Below are positions 27,095-37,109 of a stretch of 64,000 nt of DNA, one piece after another; the stretch's first letter is position 1, and every line of letters begins with the position of its first letter. The DNA is taken from assembly GCF_000820305.1 (NCBI RefSeq), contig NZ_CDBH01000044.1, forward strand, positions 190,301-254,300, given 5' to 3'. A program made the position numbers and the translations under genes. Source of the DNA: Aeromonas dhakensis (lineage in GTDB: Bacteria > Pseudomonadota > Gammaproteobacteria > Enterobacterales > Aeromonadaceae). The notes under the pieces are model-generated. The model was not told the DNA's origin and ran no database searches. It was given only the letters and a program-made list of their open reading frames with translations.

Positions 27095-27236
27095 TCCGCT
27101 GCGAGATGAGTGACGATGACGGCCGGCGCAGTGCGCCTTATCGAAGATGGCGAACGGCCGTATCGACAATTTCCACTATGACTAGTCACGAGGCGGGGCT
27201 ATCCTGTGCCCAGCCTCAAATGAATGGAGAGAGAAC

Positions 27237-27500
27237 ATGTTTGCAGTAATTTTTGGTCGTCCCGGTTGCCCCTATTGTGTCCGTGCCAAGCAGATTGCCG
27301 AGCAACTGGTCGAACAGCGTGACGATTTCAAATTCCGCTACGTGGACATCCACGCCGAGGGCATCACCAAGGAAGATCTGGCCAAGAGCGCCGGCAAGCC
27401 GGTCAATACCGTGCCGCAAATCTTCCTGGACGAGCAGCACATCGGTGGCTGCACCGATTTCGAAGCCTATGCCAAAGAGAACCTGGGTCTCTACCAGTAA
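27237..27500 (+). CDS. grxA: Glutaredoxin 1 (GrxA)
   Basis: 87 residues, a single thioredoxin fold. The dithiol active site CPYC is at residues 11-14, followed by the TVPQIF cis-proline loop and the glutathione-binding GGCTDFEAY. It reduces ribonucleotide reductase and other disulfides with glutathione in the cytosol. Length and sequence match E. coli GrxA. SD GGAGAGAG precedes the start. Confidence 0.95.
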   Translation: MFAVIFGRPGCPYCVRAKQIAEQLVEQRDDFKFRYVDIHAEGITKEDLAKSAGKPVNTVPQIFLDEQHIGGCTDFEAYAKENLGLYQ

Positions 27501-27511
27501 GTTCACGTTGT

Positions 27512-27539
27512 AAAAAAGGCGCCATCAGGCGCCTTTTTT
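27512..27539. terminator. Bidirectional terminator between grxA and the DUF1653 gene
   Basis: AAAAAAGGCGCC-ATCA-GGCGCCTTTTTT between convergent genes. Confidence 0.92.
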
Positions 27540-27557
27540 CATGGTCGTTCCCCGGCG

Positions 27558-27770
27558 TCACTCCGCCACCGGGCTGAAGCGGCTCACCACCTGACCCTGA
27601 TGCTCGATCCACTCCATGAACATGACCACGGGACGGGCATAGACGGCGCCATCCTGCTCCGATTGATAGACCACCAGCTGCTCCCCGGTCTCGGTGTGCA
27701 AGGCCAGGGTCAGCACCTGATAATAACCACCCTTGAAGTGACGATAACGACCGGCGGCGGGGGCTTGCAT
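27558..27770 (-). CDS. DUF1653 small protein
   Basis: 70 residues. GRYRHFKGGYYQVLTLALHTET...VVYQSEQDGAVYARPVVMFMEWI is the whole-length DUF1653 pattern, a small beta-rich fold related to conserved cytosolic proteins of unknown role. ATG 27770 is chosen over a longer in-frame start at 27911 because the family starts at this point and GGAG lies upstream. Cytosolic, probably monocistronic. Confidence 0.85.
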   Translation of the reverse strand: MQAPAAGRYRHFKGGYYQVLTLALHTETGEQLVVYQSEQDGAVYARPVVMFMEWIEHQGQVVSRFSPVAE

Positions 27771-28150
27771 GATGACTTCTCCATGGTGTGGGTACGGGGC
27801 CCGGACAAACCTGACAGCACGCGTCAGCTCCTGTTTTTGGCCGCCGTGGGCAAAAAGAACGGCATTTTTCACGCAAGCTAATCGTGCCAGCGAGCGTGAA
27901 TATTTCAACACAGTCGGGTAGCTTTGTTAATGAGCCCCTCATCTTTCACTGGATAACCTTGGTTCACACAAACGATCGTGCTGAATTTAACGTTTTGGCA
28001 ACCCTGTTTCAGGGCTAAAAATCAGGGAATTCTACTAAAAAGAGGATTGTTCTAGCATTCAATTCTGTGAAGAATAGGGGAAAAGAAATTTGATACTAAA
28101 AACCGCCTTTTTCGCCAACGCGTCCCCATGGGGAAGGAATCACAGTCACC
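27771..28150. other. Intergenic region before alaA without a supported gene
   Basis: 380 bases, clearly AT-richer than the neighbouring genes. It holds the upstream regions of two divergent genes. CCCTG-TTT-CAGGG (about 28003-28015) is a small hairpin, and CCCCATGGGG lies at about 28123-28132 in the alaA leader. No convincing -35/-10 pair, tRNA or coding frame was seen. Confidence 0.5.
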
Positions 28151-29365
28151 ATGTTCACAATCGACAAGTCGCACAAGCTCGACGATGTCTGCTATGACAT
28201 CCGCGGCCCGGTGCATAAAGAAGCTCGCCGTCTCGAAGACGAAGGCCACCGCATCATCAAGCTCAACATCGGCAACCCGGCTCCGTTCGGCTTCGAAGCG
28301 CCGGAAGAGATCATCAAGGATGTGATCCTCAACATGCCCCAGAGCCAGGGCTACTGCGACTCCAAGGGGCTCTTCTCCGCCCGCAAGGCGGTGATGCAGT
28401 ACTACCAGCAGAAGGGAATGCGCAAGGTCGACATCGACGACATCTACATCGGCAACGGCGCCAGCGAGCTCATCGTGATGGCGATGCAGGCGCTGCTCAA
28501 CAACGGCGACGAGATGCTGGTGCCCTCCCCTGACTACCCGCTCTGGACCGCGGCAGTGACCCTCTCCGGCGGCCATGCGGTGCACTACCGCTGCGACGAA
28601 GGGGCCGACTGGTATCCGGATCTCGACGACATCCGCGCCCGCATCACCCCGCGCACCCGCGGCCTGGTGCTGATCAACCCCAACAACCCGACCGGCGCCG
28701 TCTACGGCAGCGAGTTTTTGCTGGAGGTGATCGAGATCGCGCGCCAGCACAACCTCATCATCTTCGCCGACGAAATTTACGACAAGATCCTCTACGACGA
28801 CATCTCCCACACCAGCGTCTGCACCCTGTGCGACGATGTGATGGTGGTGACCTTCAACGGCCTCTCCAAGGCCTACCGCGCCTGCGGCTTCCGCCAGGGC
28901 TGGATGGTCATCACCGGGCCCAAGGGCCGTGCCAAAGGCTATATCGAGGGGCTGGAGATGCTGGCCTCCATGCGCCTGTGTGCCAACGTGCCGATGCAGC
29001 ACGCCATCCAGACCGCCCTTGGCGGCTACCAGAGCATCAACGAGCTGATCCTGCCGGGCGGGCGCCTGCGCCGCCAGCGTGACAAGGCCTGGGAGCTTTT
29101 GAACGAGATCCCCGGGGTCTCCTGCGTCAAGCCCAAGGGGGCGCTCTACATGTTCCCGCGCCTCGATCCCAAGGTGTACGACATTCGCGACGACCAGAAG
29201 ATGGTGTTCGACCTGCTGCAGCAGGAGAAGCTCTTGCTGGTGCAGGGCACCGGCTTCAACTGGCCGGCGCCGGATCACTTCCGACTGGTGTTCCTGCCCC
29301 GCGAAGAGGAGCTGGAAGAGGCCATCGGCCGCCTCGCCCGCTTCCTCAAGGGCTACAAGCAGTAA
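28151..29365 (+). CDS. alaA: Glutamate-pyruvate aminotransferase AlaA
   Basis: 404 residues, class I PLP-dependent aminotransferase. The PLP lysine is in FNGLSKAYRACGFRQGW near residue 240. NPNNPTGAVY and DEIYDKILYDD are the other cofactor-binding motifs. It matches E. coli AlaA (YfbQ) from residue 1, supporting ATG 28151. It makes alanine from pyruvate and glutamate in the cytosol, close in theme to the pyruvate-sensing btsSR unit but not linked to it. Monocistronic, with a strong terminator. Confidence 0.93.
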   Translation: MFTIDKSHKLDDVCYDIRGPVHKEARRLEDEGHRIIKLNIGNPAPFGFEAPEEIIKDVILNMPQSQGYCDSKGLFSARKAVMQYYQQKGMRKVDIDDIYIGNGASELIVMAMQALLNNGDEMLVPSPDYPLWTAAVTLSGGHAVHYRCDEGADWYPDLDDIRARITPRTRGLVLINPNNPTGAVYGSEFLLEVIEIARQHNLIIFADEIYDKILYDDISHTSVCTLCDDVMVVTFNGLSKAYRACGFRQGWMVITGPKGRAKGYIEGLEMLASMRLCANVPMQHAIQTALGGYQSINELILPGGRLRRQRDKAWELLNEIPGVSCVKPKGALYMFPRLDPKVYDIRDDQKMVFDLLQQEKLLLVQGTGFNWPAPDHFRLVFLPREEELEEAIGRLARFLKGYKQ

Positions 29366-29407
29366 CCGCAACACGGCGTCTGCCCTGGCCAGCGGCAGGC
29401 CGACCAT

Positions 29408-29447
29408 AAAAAAATCCGAAGCGGTCTGCACCGCTTCGGATTTTTTT
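29408..29447. terminator. Bidirectional terminator after alaA
   Basis: A seven-A run, ATCCGAAGCGG-TCTGCA-CCGCTTCGGAT, and a seven-T run, between convergent alaA and the MscS-type gene. Confidence 0.93.
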
Positions 29448-29485
29448 ATGGCGAGAGAGTCCCGTCGCAAGGCCCGCGTTGTGGA

Positions 29486-31117
29486 CTATTTCTCCCCGGT
29501 GGCCACTTCGGCAGGCGGCACGGCAGGAGCCTGATACCACTGCTCGCGGGGCACCAGCACGGCCTGCTCCGGCTGAGCCACGAAATTGGGGGACATGATC
29601 TGCACCCCGAACTCGTTGAACACATCCTGGATGTGGCCGTGCAGCTCGGTTCTGACCGGACCGGGCAACAGCCCCTCTTTCATCCGCACCTGCAGCTCGT
29701 ACTCCACGTACCAGTCCTGCAGATTGAGCTGGCGCACCAGCGGGGCCTGCTCCTGATTGATCAGCTGGCAGCGCCTGGCCGCCAGCTCCAGCATGGCGTG
29801 CACCTGACGCCAGGGAGTGTCATAGCCGATGGTGACCTTGGTGAGCAGGGCAATGCCCTTGTCGCTTGCCAGTCGGCTCAGGTTGGTCACCTTGCCCCCC
29901 ACCACCACGGCGTTGGGCAGGGTCACCTCGTGATCGTGGCGCGTCACCAGCTTGGTCGAGAGGGCGCTCAGCTCGGTGACGACCCCCTCCACCTCCCCTA
30001 TCTGCACCAGATCCCCCGGCCGCAGGGCCCGCGAGTAGATCAGCACCAGGCCGCTCATGGCATGGTTCATGATCCCGGCCGAGCCCAGGGTCACCATCAG
30101 ACCGAAGAAGACACTCACCCCCTTGAAGGCGTCCGAATCCGCCCCCGGCAGATAGGGATAGGCGACGGTCAGGGCAAACAGCCAGATCACCACCGAGAGC
30201 AGACGGCGGGTCGCCCCTATCGTCTCGGAGTGCAGCCCCTGCACCCGGAAATGGCCGCGCTCGATGCGCGCGAAGATGACCGCCAGCATGCGGATGAACA
30301 GCTTGGTCAGCACGAAGATGACCAGCACGGTCGCCAGCCCCGGCATGGCGGCGACGATCCCGCCCAGGATGTTGCTGCACAGCTCCAGCAGGGAGGAGCC
30401 CAGCTGATCGCTCCAGATCCGGGTATGCGGGAACAGCCCCAGCACATAGGTGAGCCAGCCATAGGTGAGCAGCAGGATCACCAGCCAGGTGAACACGCCG
30501 ATGACGCGGATCTCCAGGTTGCCGAGCACCTGGCGCCATTGATGGGGGATCAGCCCCTTCTGTTGCAGCAGGTTGTTGGCGAACCAGCGACGTGCCCGCT
30601 GGTGCCCCCGTCGCAGCAGCTGCACCACCATCAGAAACAGCAGGGTCACCAGCAGCGTCTTGCCCGCCGCCTTGAGCAGGTAGGTGTTGGAGTGCAGCTC
30701 CAGCACCTTGACCCGCACATTTTCCAGCCGCAGCCGCACCCGCTCTGCGGCCTGATCCAGGGTCAGCTCATCGAGCCACTCCAGATCTTTTTCCAACAAC
30801 ACCAGCAGGTGCTTGTCATTGAGTCTGAACTCTCTGGCCTCCTGACCGAGGCGGGTCGAGCTGACCACGGTCACCGGATGGGTCAGATCCTCGGGCTGCA
30901 GTTGCCTTACCCGCTCCTTGACGATCCGCACCCGGGCCGCCCCGTCCAGGCGACCAAACTTCGCCTGCAGCATCACTATGGGTTCGTGAAACAGGGTCAG
31001 GGTCTGGGCCTGCTCCTGCTCGGTCGGCTCCAGTCTCGGCTCCGCCGCCCACCCGCTATCGACCATGAGCAGGGCCAGCAGCATCCCTGCCAGCCTGATG
31101 ATCCCTCTGTGCCCCAT
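29486..31117 (-). CDS. MscS-family mechanosensitive channel protein
   Basis: 543 residues. The signal peptide (MGHRGIIRLAGMLLALLMVD, ending near AEP) is followed by a periplasmic region of about 120 residues, five or six membrane helices, and an MscS core: pore helix GLMVTLGSAGIMNHAMSGLVL, then the beta domain RPGDLVQIGEVEGVV and TLPNAVVVGGKVTNLSR. Larger than MscS (286 residues) and closer to YbdG/YnaI-size members. ATG 31117 is preferred because GGGAGAGG lies just upstream and a clean signal peptide results. It releases solutes on membrane tension. Confidence 0.88.
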   Translation of the reverse strand: MGHRGIIRLAGMLLALLMVDSGWAAEPRLEPTEQEQAQTLTLFHEPIVMLQAKFGRLDGAARVRIVKERVRQLQPEDLTHPVTVVSSTRLGQEAREFRLNDKHLLVLLEKDLEWLDELTLDQAAERVRLRLENVRVKVLELHSNTYLLKAAGKTLLVTLLFLMVVQLLRRGHQRARRWFANNLLQQKGLIPHQWRQVLGNLEIRVIGVFTWLVILLLTYGWLTYVLGLFPHTRIWSDQLGSSLLELCSNILGGIVAAMPGLATVLVIFVLTKLFIRMLAVIFARIERGHFRVQGLHSETIGATRRLLSVVIWLFALTVAYPYLPGADSDAFKGVSVFFGLMVTLGSAGIMNHAMSGLVLIYSRALRPGDLVQIGEVEGVVTELSALSTKLVTRHDHEVTLPNAVVVGGKVTNLSRLASDKGIALLTKVTIGYDTPWRQVHAMLELAARRCQLINQEQAPLVRQLNLQDWYVEYELQVRMKEGLLPGPVRTELHGHIQDVFNEFGVQIMSPNFVAQPEQAVLVPREQWYQAPAVPPAEVATGEK

Positions 31118-31547
31118 AACCTCTCCCTCGTGACCGTCAGGTTTCATCATGATGACCACGTTCGGCAACGGACGGGGCAACGGCCCCCTATCCCTCTCCT
31201 GGCGTCATCCATGACACATAGGGCTCATCGCCCTCGCTTGCAAAAAATCGAGTCATAACAAAGATCACCAGCAGTAATAGCACTGCCGTCGCGGCGGCGA
31301 AAGGGGCGACATCGCATTCTGCCACTGTGCTCACTTCGCCTGTCTGGCGCCTCAGTCAGGACTCATATTGGTATGCTGCCAGAGGCACGCATAAAAATGA
31401 ATGCCATGGCATCCTCTTCCTGATCCATCGCGCGTCAAGGTGGCGAGCCAGCGGCTGCCTCTCTCTGCTCTGCGCGACATGAGTAAACAACAGGGCCGCT
31501 CAACCCTGGCTGAGCGGCCCTGTTTCATCGAGACGGTGGTCTGCTTA
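31118..31547. other. Intergenic region without a supported gene
   Basis: 430 bases between the MscS-type gene and yfcC, both on the minus strand. ATGCCATGGCAT at 31401-31412 is a perfect 12-bp palindrome of unknown meaning. The right end is the yfcC terminator. I see no RNA gene and no coding frame with a plausible start and composition. Confidence 0.5.
31490..31524 (-). terminator. Terminator of yfcC
   Basis: CAGGGCCGCTCA (31491-31502) pairs with TGAGCGGCCCTG (31511-31522). The T tract on the minus strand is weak (TTGTTT). Confidence 0.75.
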
Positions 31548-33023
31548 TCACCCCTGCAGCAGGGCCCCGGACACCAGCACCGCCATGGTGATGAGGGCCA
31601 CCCCTATGATGAAGGGCAACACCCAGCGCACGAAGCGATCGTAGGGGATCCTGGCGAGCGCCAGCCCCGCCACCAGGTGGGCGGCGGTGGGGGCGAACAG
31701 GTTGATCCAGCCGGAGGCGGACTGATAGGCGGTGATCACCAGATCCCGCGATATGCCGGAGAAGTCAGCCAGCGGCCCCATCAGCGGCATGGAGACAGTC
31801 GCCAGCCCCGAGGTGGAGGGGATGAAGAAGCTTAGAATGATGTGTACCAGATAGGCCATCAGGATGAACACCGATGATGACAGCCCGCTCACCAGCCCCT
31901 CGGCCCAGTGCAAGATAGTGTCGATGATGACGCCGTGCTCCATCACCACATAGATGCCGCGCGCCACCGCCACCACCAGCGCCACCCCGATGAGATCCCG
32001 CGCCCCGTTGAGGAAGGTTGCCACATAGTTGGACTCCGGCATCCGGTTGATCAGCGCAATCAGGATGGAGGCGCTGAAGAAGAGGGTGGAGAGCTCGTCG
32101 AACCACCAGCCCAGGGTGGGCAGCAGGTCGATGCCCAGATCGGACCAGGGCACCACCGCATAGATCATCAGCAAGAAGGTGCCGAAGAAGACCAGCATGG
32201 TGAGCTTCTGCTTGCCGCTGAAGGCGAGGTTGCCGCTCTTCATCTGGGAGAACTCGTCGTCATAGGCGATGTCGGCCAGCACGGAGCGGGACTTATCCTG
32301 CTGCACCTGCTTGGCGTAGCGCATCACGAACCAGGAGGCGAAGATCACCAGCAGCAGCCATTGCACGACCCGCAGGCCAATCCCCTCACCGATGGGGATG
32401 CCGGCAAAACCGGAGGCGATGCCGGTGGCAAACGGGTTGACGGTGGAGGCGAGCACCCCGACCCCGGAGCCGAGCAGGATGATCCCCGCCGCCACCATGC
32501 GATCGAAGCCCGCCGCCATCATCACCGGCACGATCAGCGCCCAGAAGGCCACCGTCTCCTCCGCCATGCCGAAGGTGGAGCCGCCGAGGGCAAACAGGGC
32601 GATGAGCACCGGAATGAGCAGCCGCTCGCGCCCGGCAAAGGCACGGACGATGGCCCCCACCCCAGCATCCAGCGCCCCGCTCTGCATGGTCACCGCCAGA
32701 AAGCCGCCGATGATGAGCACGAACAGCGCCACGTCCGCCGCCTTGTGAAAGCCCTGAATGGGTGCCTTGAGCACATCGAATAGCCCCTGTGGCTGGGAGG
32801 GGAGCTCGGTGTAGCTGCCTGGCACCGGTAACAGCCGCTCGTCGCCGCTGTAATCGGCCACGGCCGCCGCCGCCACCGGCTGCTGGCTCTTGGCGGTCAC
32901 ATAGTTGTATTTGCCCGCCGGCAGCACCCAGGTGAGGGCCGCCATCAGGGCGATGATGATGAAAAGCAGGGTGTAAACCGTGGGGAGTTGGCGCTTCTTG
33001 GGCGCATCATTTGGAGTGGTCAT
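31548..33023 (-). CDS. yfcC: YfcC-family carrier (C4-dicarboxylate/basic amino acid antiporter superfamily)
   Basis: 491 residues, about 12 membrane helices. It matches the YfcC family in the DcuC/ArcD-like clan: PTVYTLLFIIIALMAALTWVLPAG at the N-terminus, GGSTFGMAEETVAFWALIVP in the first repeat, and SFFIPSTSGLATVSMPLMGPL in the second, the paired re-entrant regions of this fold. The substrate is unknown, and relatives move dicarboxylates or arginine/ornithine. It has its own upstream region and terminator. Confidence 0.85.
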   Translation of the reverse strand: MTTPNDAPKKRQLPTVYTLLFIIIALMAALTWVLPAGKYNYVTAKSQQPVAAAAVADYSGDERLLPVPGSYTELPSQPQGLFDVLKAPIQGFHKAADVALFVLIIGGFLAVTMQSGALDAGVGAIVRAFAGRERLLIPVLIALFALGGSTFGMAEETVAFWALIVPVMMAAGFDRMVAAGIILLGSGVGVLASTVNPFATGIASGFAGIPIGEGIGLRVVQWLLLVIFASWFVMRYAKQVQQDKSRSVLADIAYDDEFSQMKSGNLAFSGKQKLTMLVFFGTFLLMIYAVVPWSDLGIDLLPTLGWWFDELSTLFFSASILIALINRMPESNYVATFLNGARDLIGVALVVAVARGIYVVMEHGVIIDTILHWAEGLVSGLSSSVFILMAYLVHIILSFFIPSTSGLATVSMPLMGPLADFSGISRDLVITAYQSASGWINLFAPTAAHLVAGLALARIPYDRFVRWVLPFIIGVALITMAVLVSGALLQG

Positions 33024-33141
33024 AGCTTCCGTACCTCGGCAATGCCGTCATGTGATCCGATCACCGCCAGACTAGCGGGTTTGATATGGGAAAAAGGTGA
33101 TCGCGGATAATAAAATTTCGCAACCTGGCGGGATTTTTGCC

Positions 33142-33172
33142 AAAAAAACAGGGCCCCGCAGGGCCCCGTTTT
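33142..33172 (-). terminator. Terminator of fabV
   Basis: On the minus strand ACGGGGCCC-TGCG-GGGCCCTG is followed by a run of seven Ts. Confidence 0.9.
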
Positions 33173-33186
33173 CACTTGGGTCAGAC

Positions 33187-34380
33187 TCAGAGTTCGACCA
33201 CGTCGAACTGCACGTCCGGATTCACGTCCGCGTCGTAATCCACCTCGTCCAGCCCGAAACCGAACAGGCGCAGGAACTCCTGCTTGTAGCCGGTGTAATC
33301 GGTCAGCTCGGAGAGGTTTTCGCTGGTGATGGACGGCCACAGGTCGCGGCAGGTCTGCTGTACGTCTTCGCGCAGCTCCCAGTCATCCATGCGGATGCGG
33401 GCCTGCTCGTCCAGCGCCAGATCGGCGCCGTACAGACGGGTGCGCATCATGCGATCCACCTGCTCCATGCAGCCCTCGTGAATGCCCTTCTCCTTCATGA
33501 TCTTGAAGGCCATGGAGATGTAGAGCGGCATCACAGGAATGGCGCTTGATGCCTGGGTCACCACGGATTTCAGCACGGCCACGTGGGCGGTGCCGCCCTT
33601 GGCGGCCAGATCGCCACGGATGGCGGCGGCGGCGCGGTCCAGATCTTCCTTGGCGCGGCCCAGGGTGCCATGCCAGTAGATGGGCCAAGTCAGATCGGTA
33701 CCGATGTAGGAGTAGGCCACGGACTTGGCGCCGTCGGCCAGCACGCCCGCATCGCGCAGGGCAGCCATCCACAGCTCCCAATCCTGACCGCCCATGACGG
33801 TGATGGTGTTCTGGATCTCTTCCTCATTCGCCGGCTCGACGGTGGCGGTGATGATCTGATCCTTGTTGGTGTCGATGGCGGTGGTGGTGTAGACCTCGCC
33901 GATGGGTTTGAGGGCGGAGCGCACCACTTCACCGGTTTCCGGCATCTTGCGCACCGGCGAGGCCAGGGAGTAGACCACCAGGTCAATCTGACCCAGATCC
34001 TGCTTGATGAGCTCGATCACCTTGGCGCGGCATTCGTTGGAAAAGGCATCGCCGTTGACGCTTTTCGCGTACAGACCTGCCTCTTTGGCGGCCTTGTCGA
34101 AGGCGGCGGAGTTGTACCAGCCGGCGGTACCGGTCTTGGTTTCGCTGCCCGCTTTTTCAAAGAAGACGCCGAGGGTGGCGGCGCCGGAGCCGAAGGCGGC
34201 GGCAATGCGAGACGCCAGGCCATAACCTGTGGAGGCGCCGATCACCAGCACCTTCTTGGGGCCATTCTCGATGGTGCCCTTGGCCTGGGTATAGGCAATC
34301 TGACGACGAACATTGGCTTCGCAACCGACCGGGTGAGTGGTGGTGCAGATAAAGCCGCGAACCTTGGGTTTGATGATCAT
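33187..34380 (-). CDS. fabV: Enoyl-ACP reductase FabV
   Basis: 397 residues, NADH-dependent enoyl-ACP/trans-2-enoyl-CoA reductase of the long FabV type. The nucleotide-binding loop is GASTGYG at 48-54. The catalytic pair is Y235 and K244 in [10 protein letters not shown], the Y-x8-K spacing that sets FabV apart from FabI. N-terminal [20 protein letters not shown] is typical. It completes each round of fatty-acid elongation in the cytosol. FabV is naturally insensitive to triclosan. Whether a FabI is also present cannot be seen here. Confidence 0.95.
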   Translation of the reverse strand: MIIKPKVRGFICTTTHPVGCEANVRRQIAYTQAKGTIENGPKKVLVIGASTGYGLASRIAAAFGSGAATLGVFFEKAGSETKTGTAGWYNSAAFDKAAKEAGLYAKSVNGDAFSNECRAKVIELIKQDLGQIDLVVYSLASPVRKMPETGEVVRSALKPIGEVYTTTAIDTNKDQIITATVEPANEEEIQNTITVMGGQDWELWMAALRDAGVLADGAKSVAYSYIGTDLTWPIYWHGTLGRAKEDLDRAAAAIRGDLAAKGGTAHVAVLKSVVTQASSAIPVMPLYISMAFKIMKEKGIHEGCMEQVDRMMRTRLYGADLALDEQARIRMDDWELREDVQQTCRDLWPSITSENLSELTDYTGYKQEFLRLFGFGLDEVDYDADVNPDVQFDVVEL

Positions 34381-34706
34381 GTGTTGTCTCTTATCCGTTT
34401 GATGGATGAAATCGGGGCATAAGATACCTCATCTTGCCGCGATAAGGTGCTCTGATGTGTTGAATCGCAGGGAAAATGAGCAAATGGAGGGACAAAAACC
34501 GCCGCCGCCCCTCCTACCGTCACGCCCTCAGGCGGACTTGCCCCATTCCCCCCTGTTGCCGCTCCCCCGCATGGAACAATAAATAACGACAAAACAAGCA
34601 GTTCCCCCCAATGGCCAAGGCGATGGCCAAAGAACCTGTACTAGTATTCAGACGGTCGGTTATTGTCATGAAGAGCCTCACAAGGGTCTTAACAAGGAGC
34701 TCCGCC
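34381..34706. other. Divergent control region between fabV and the chemoreceptor gene
   Basis: 326 bases. Two copies of ATGGCCAA stand 13 bases apart around 34611-34631. No strong promoter boxes were identified for either gene. TATCTT and TTATCG on the minus strand are only weak -10 candidates for fabV. No gene or RNA is supported. Confidence 0.45.
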
Positions 34707-36005
34707 ATGTTTTGGAATCGCACGGGAAATCACGACAAGAGTGAACAAGCGGCAAAGATCGCAGCACTCGGCGCCTTTGAGCAGGCCATCCAGTCACGGC
34801 TGCCCTATATCGAATTCACCCCGGAGGGGGTCATCACCTTCGTCAACGATCGCTTTCTCGCCATCGTGGGCTACGGCCGGGAGGAGGTGATCGGCAAGCA
34901 CCACAGCTCTCTCTGCTTCCCCGACGATGTCAACACCCGGGAATACGAGCAGCTATGGCAGGAGCTGCGGCGGGGAGAGTCGCGCAGCGGCCGCTTCATT
35001 CGTCAGGCCAAATCGGGCAAGGCGGTCTGGCTCGAAGCCAGTTACTTCCCGATCCTCCTCGATGGCAAGGTGAGCAAGGTGGCCAAGGTCGCCTCCAACG
35101 TCAGCGAGCAACAATCCACCCTGGAGCGCACCCAGGCGCTGCTGACGGCACTGGACAAGTCACTGGCCGTCATCGACTTCCAGCCCGATGGCACCGTCAT
35201 CACCGCCAACCAGAACTTCCTGCACTGTTTTGGCTACCGGCTGGACGAGGTGGTGGGTCAGCCCCACCGCATGTTCTGTGACGAGGAGTTTTATCAGCAG
35301 AATCCCAACTTCTGGCGGGATCTCGGATCCGGCGCCATCCAGTCCGGGCTCTTCATGCGCCGCGGCCGCCACGGCGAGAAGATCTGGCTGGAGGCCACCT
35401 ACAACCCCATCTTCAACCACGAGCGCAAGGTGGTGAAGATCATCAAGCTGGCGAGCGACATCAGCGAGCGGGTGGAGAAATCCATCTCGGTGCGCGAGGC
35501 GGCCCAGAAAGCCTGCGCCATCGCCGGTGAGACCGTTTCGAGCGCCGCCAAAGGACGGGAGGTGATCGACAAGGTGCTGGAAACCTCGGCCCACATCAAC
35601 AGTTCGGTCAGCGAGGTCACCCGGCAGATAGAGAACCTCAACCAGCAGTCGAGAAGCATAGAGTCCATCATCTCCACCATCAGCAGCATCGCGGATCAGA
35701 CCAACCTGCTGGCGCTCAACGCCGCCATCGAGGCGGCCCGCGCCGGCGAGCAGGGGCGCGGATTTGCGGTGGTGGCCGATGAAGTGCGCCAGCTGGCGGC
35801 CAGAACCTCCACCTCCACCGGCGAGATCGTCTCCGTCATCCGGCTTAACTCTGACATCACCTCCAGGATCACCCAGACCGTCTCTGTGGTATCGGACAAG
35901 GCGATGGCAGGTCAGGCCCAGGCCGACATCATCGCCGGCGTCATTCAGGAGATCATCGAGGACGCCAACTCCGTCTCGGAGACGGTCAAAGGGCTCTCAA
36001 TCTAG
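34707..36005 (+). CDS. Soluble PAS-PAS methyl-accepting chemotaxis protein (BdlA-like layout)
   Basis: 432 residues, no membrane segment. Two PAS domains (about 30-140, [20 protein letters not shown], and 150-262, [20 protein letters not shown]) precede a chemoreceptor signalling domain whose hairpin tip is [21 protein letters not shown]. The layout equals Pseudomonas BdlA, which controls biofilm dispersion, but orthology is only inferred. It could equally be an energy-taxis receptor that binds haem or flavin. ATG 34707 has AAGGAG eight bases upstream. The in-frame start at 34611 adds a basic tail with no SD. Confidence 0.88.
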   Translation: MFWNRTGNHDKSEQAAKIAALGAFEQAIQSRLPYIEFTPEGVITFVNDRFLAIVGYGREEVIGKHHSSLCFPDDVNTREYEQLWQELRRGESRSGRFIRQAKSGKAVWLEASYFPILLDGKVSKVAKVASNVSEQQSTLERTQALLTALDKSLAVIDFQPDGTVITANQNFLHCFGYRLDEVVGQPHRMFCDEEFYQQNPNFWRDLGSGAIQSGLFMRRGRHGEKIWLEATYNPIFNHERKVVKIIKLASDISERVEKSISVREAAQKACAIAGETVSSAAKGREVIDKVLETSAHINSSVSEVTRQIENLNQQSRSIESIISTISSIADQTNLLALNAAIEAARAGEQGRGFAVVADEVRQLAARTSTSTGEIVSVIRLNSDITSRITQTVSVVSDKAMAGQAQADIIAGVIQEIIEDANSVSETVKGLSI

Positions 36006-36023
36006 CCATTTCGCCCACAACAG

Positions 36024-36056
36024 ACAGGCGACGCCGGTGCGTCGCCTGTTTGCTTT
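36024..36056 (+). terminator. Terminator of the PAS chemoreceptor gene
   Basis: ACAGGCGACGC-CGGT-GCGTCGCCTGT (36024-36049), then TTGCTTTGTCT. Confidence 0.8.
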
Positions 36057-36100
36057 GTCTCCTGTGTTACCCGCCTGCATTCGATGGGGTGCTCCGCCCG

Positions 36101-36997
36101 TTACCCCTCGGCGGTGACGGCCTGCGCCCCCTTGCGCCTGGCCGGCAGTTGCCCCAGCGCGATGCCCAGCAGCACGGCGCCGCAGGCCACCCATTGCAGG
36201 GCATTGAGGGTCTCCCCCAACAGCAGGTAGGCCAGCAGCAGGGTAAACACCGGGATGAGATTGACGTAGGCTGCCGCCAGCGTCACCTTCACCTGGGTCA
36301 CCGACCAGTTGTAGAGCAGGTAGGCCCCGAGCGTCACGCAGGCACCGAGAAAGACGATGACCACCATGTCCTGCCAGGCCCAGTCTGCAGGCCAGGGCTC
36401 GCTGAAGGCGAAGGGGGCAAAAAAGAGGGTGCCGACGAAGGCCTGCAGGGCGGTCAGGGTCAGCACGCTGTAGCGGCTGCAGAGCTTCTTGAACACCACC
36501 GAGTAGGTGGCGGCGCAGAACATGGCCGCCATCTCCAGGCTGTTGCCAAGCAGGGCGTTGGGGGCAGACTCATCGGCTCCGCTGCCAAAACCGAGCAGGG
36601 CGATGCCGAAGATGGCCACGGCAAAGCCGAGCAGCTGGCGGCGACTCACCCGCTCCCCGATCAGCAAAAAGGCGACCAGGGCCACCACCAGCGGCAGCAG
36701 GGCGCAGACCATGCCCGCCTGGCCGGCGCTGGTGTAGCGCAGGGCGTTGACCTCCAGCAGAAAATAGAGGCAGGGCTCCAGTGCCCCCATCAAGGCCAGC
36801 CAGCGCCAATCCCCTGGCTGGTAGCGAAAATTGCCGAGATAGCGGTAGCAGCACAGCCAGCAAAGGGCCGCCACGCTCATGCGCATGAAGAGCACCTGAC
36901 CGAAGCCCCAGACCGCCAGCACGTGCTTGAGCGCGATGAAGGAGCTGGACCAGAGCAGCATCGCCAGAGTCAGGGTAAAAATGGGTAAAGGGCGCAC
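36101..36997 (-). CDS. EamA/DMT-family permease
   Basis: 298 residues, ten membrane helices in two EamA repeats (LLWSSSFIALKHVLAVWGF and the second half from NSLEMAAMFCAATYSVVFKK). The start is a GTG at 36997. GGAGG lies four to five bases upstream, the protein then begins directly with the first helix, and upstream residues in frame are not membrane-like. Substrate unknown. Relatives export amino acids or metabolites. Divergent from the rsx operon. Confidence 0.85.
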   Translation of the reverse strand: MRPLPIFTLTLAMLLWSSSFIALKHVLAVWGFGQVLFMRMSVAALCWLCCYRYLGNFRYQPGDWRWLALMGALEPCLYFLLEVNALRYTSAGQAGMVCALLPLVVALVAFLLIGERVSRRQLLGFAVAIFGIALLGFGSGADESAPNALLGNSLEMAAMFCAATYSVVFKKLCSRYSVLTLTALQAFVGTLFFAPFAFSEPWPADWAWQDMVVIVFLGACVTLGAYLLYNWSVTQVKVTLAAAYVNLIPVFTLLLAYLLLGETLNALQWVACGAVLLGIALGQLPARRKGAQAVTAEG

Positions 36998-37047
36998 GTT
37001 TCCTCCATGAAATTGGCTATTTGAATAATAACCATGCGGCCTTGCGG

Positions 37048-37076
37048 TTGTTAAAAGGCACCTAAAATCAGATAAT
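37048..37076 (+). promoter_or_regulatory. Promoter of the rsx operon
   Basis: TTGTTA (37048-37053) and GATAAT (37071-37076) are 17 bases apart. Transcription would start near 37083, giving a leader of about 27 bases before rsxA. Confidence 0.6.
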
Positions 37077-37109
37077 ACCGCCGCCTTCAAACCGGATAAC
37101 CAACCTGCA

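Noticed and set aside
33050..33075. CRP-like GGTGATCGGATCACA upstream of yfcC on the minus strand
   Set aside because: The half-sites are five rather than six bases apart, which breaks the spacing CRP needs.
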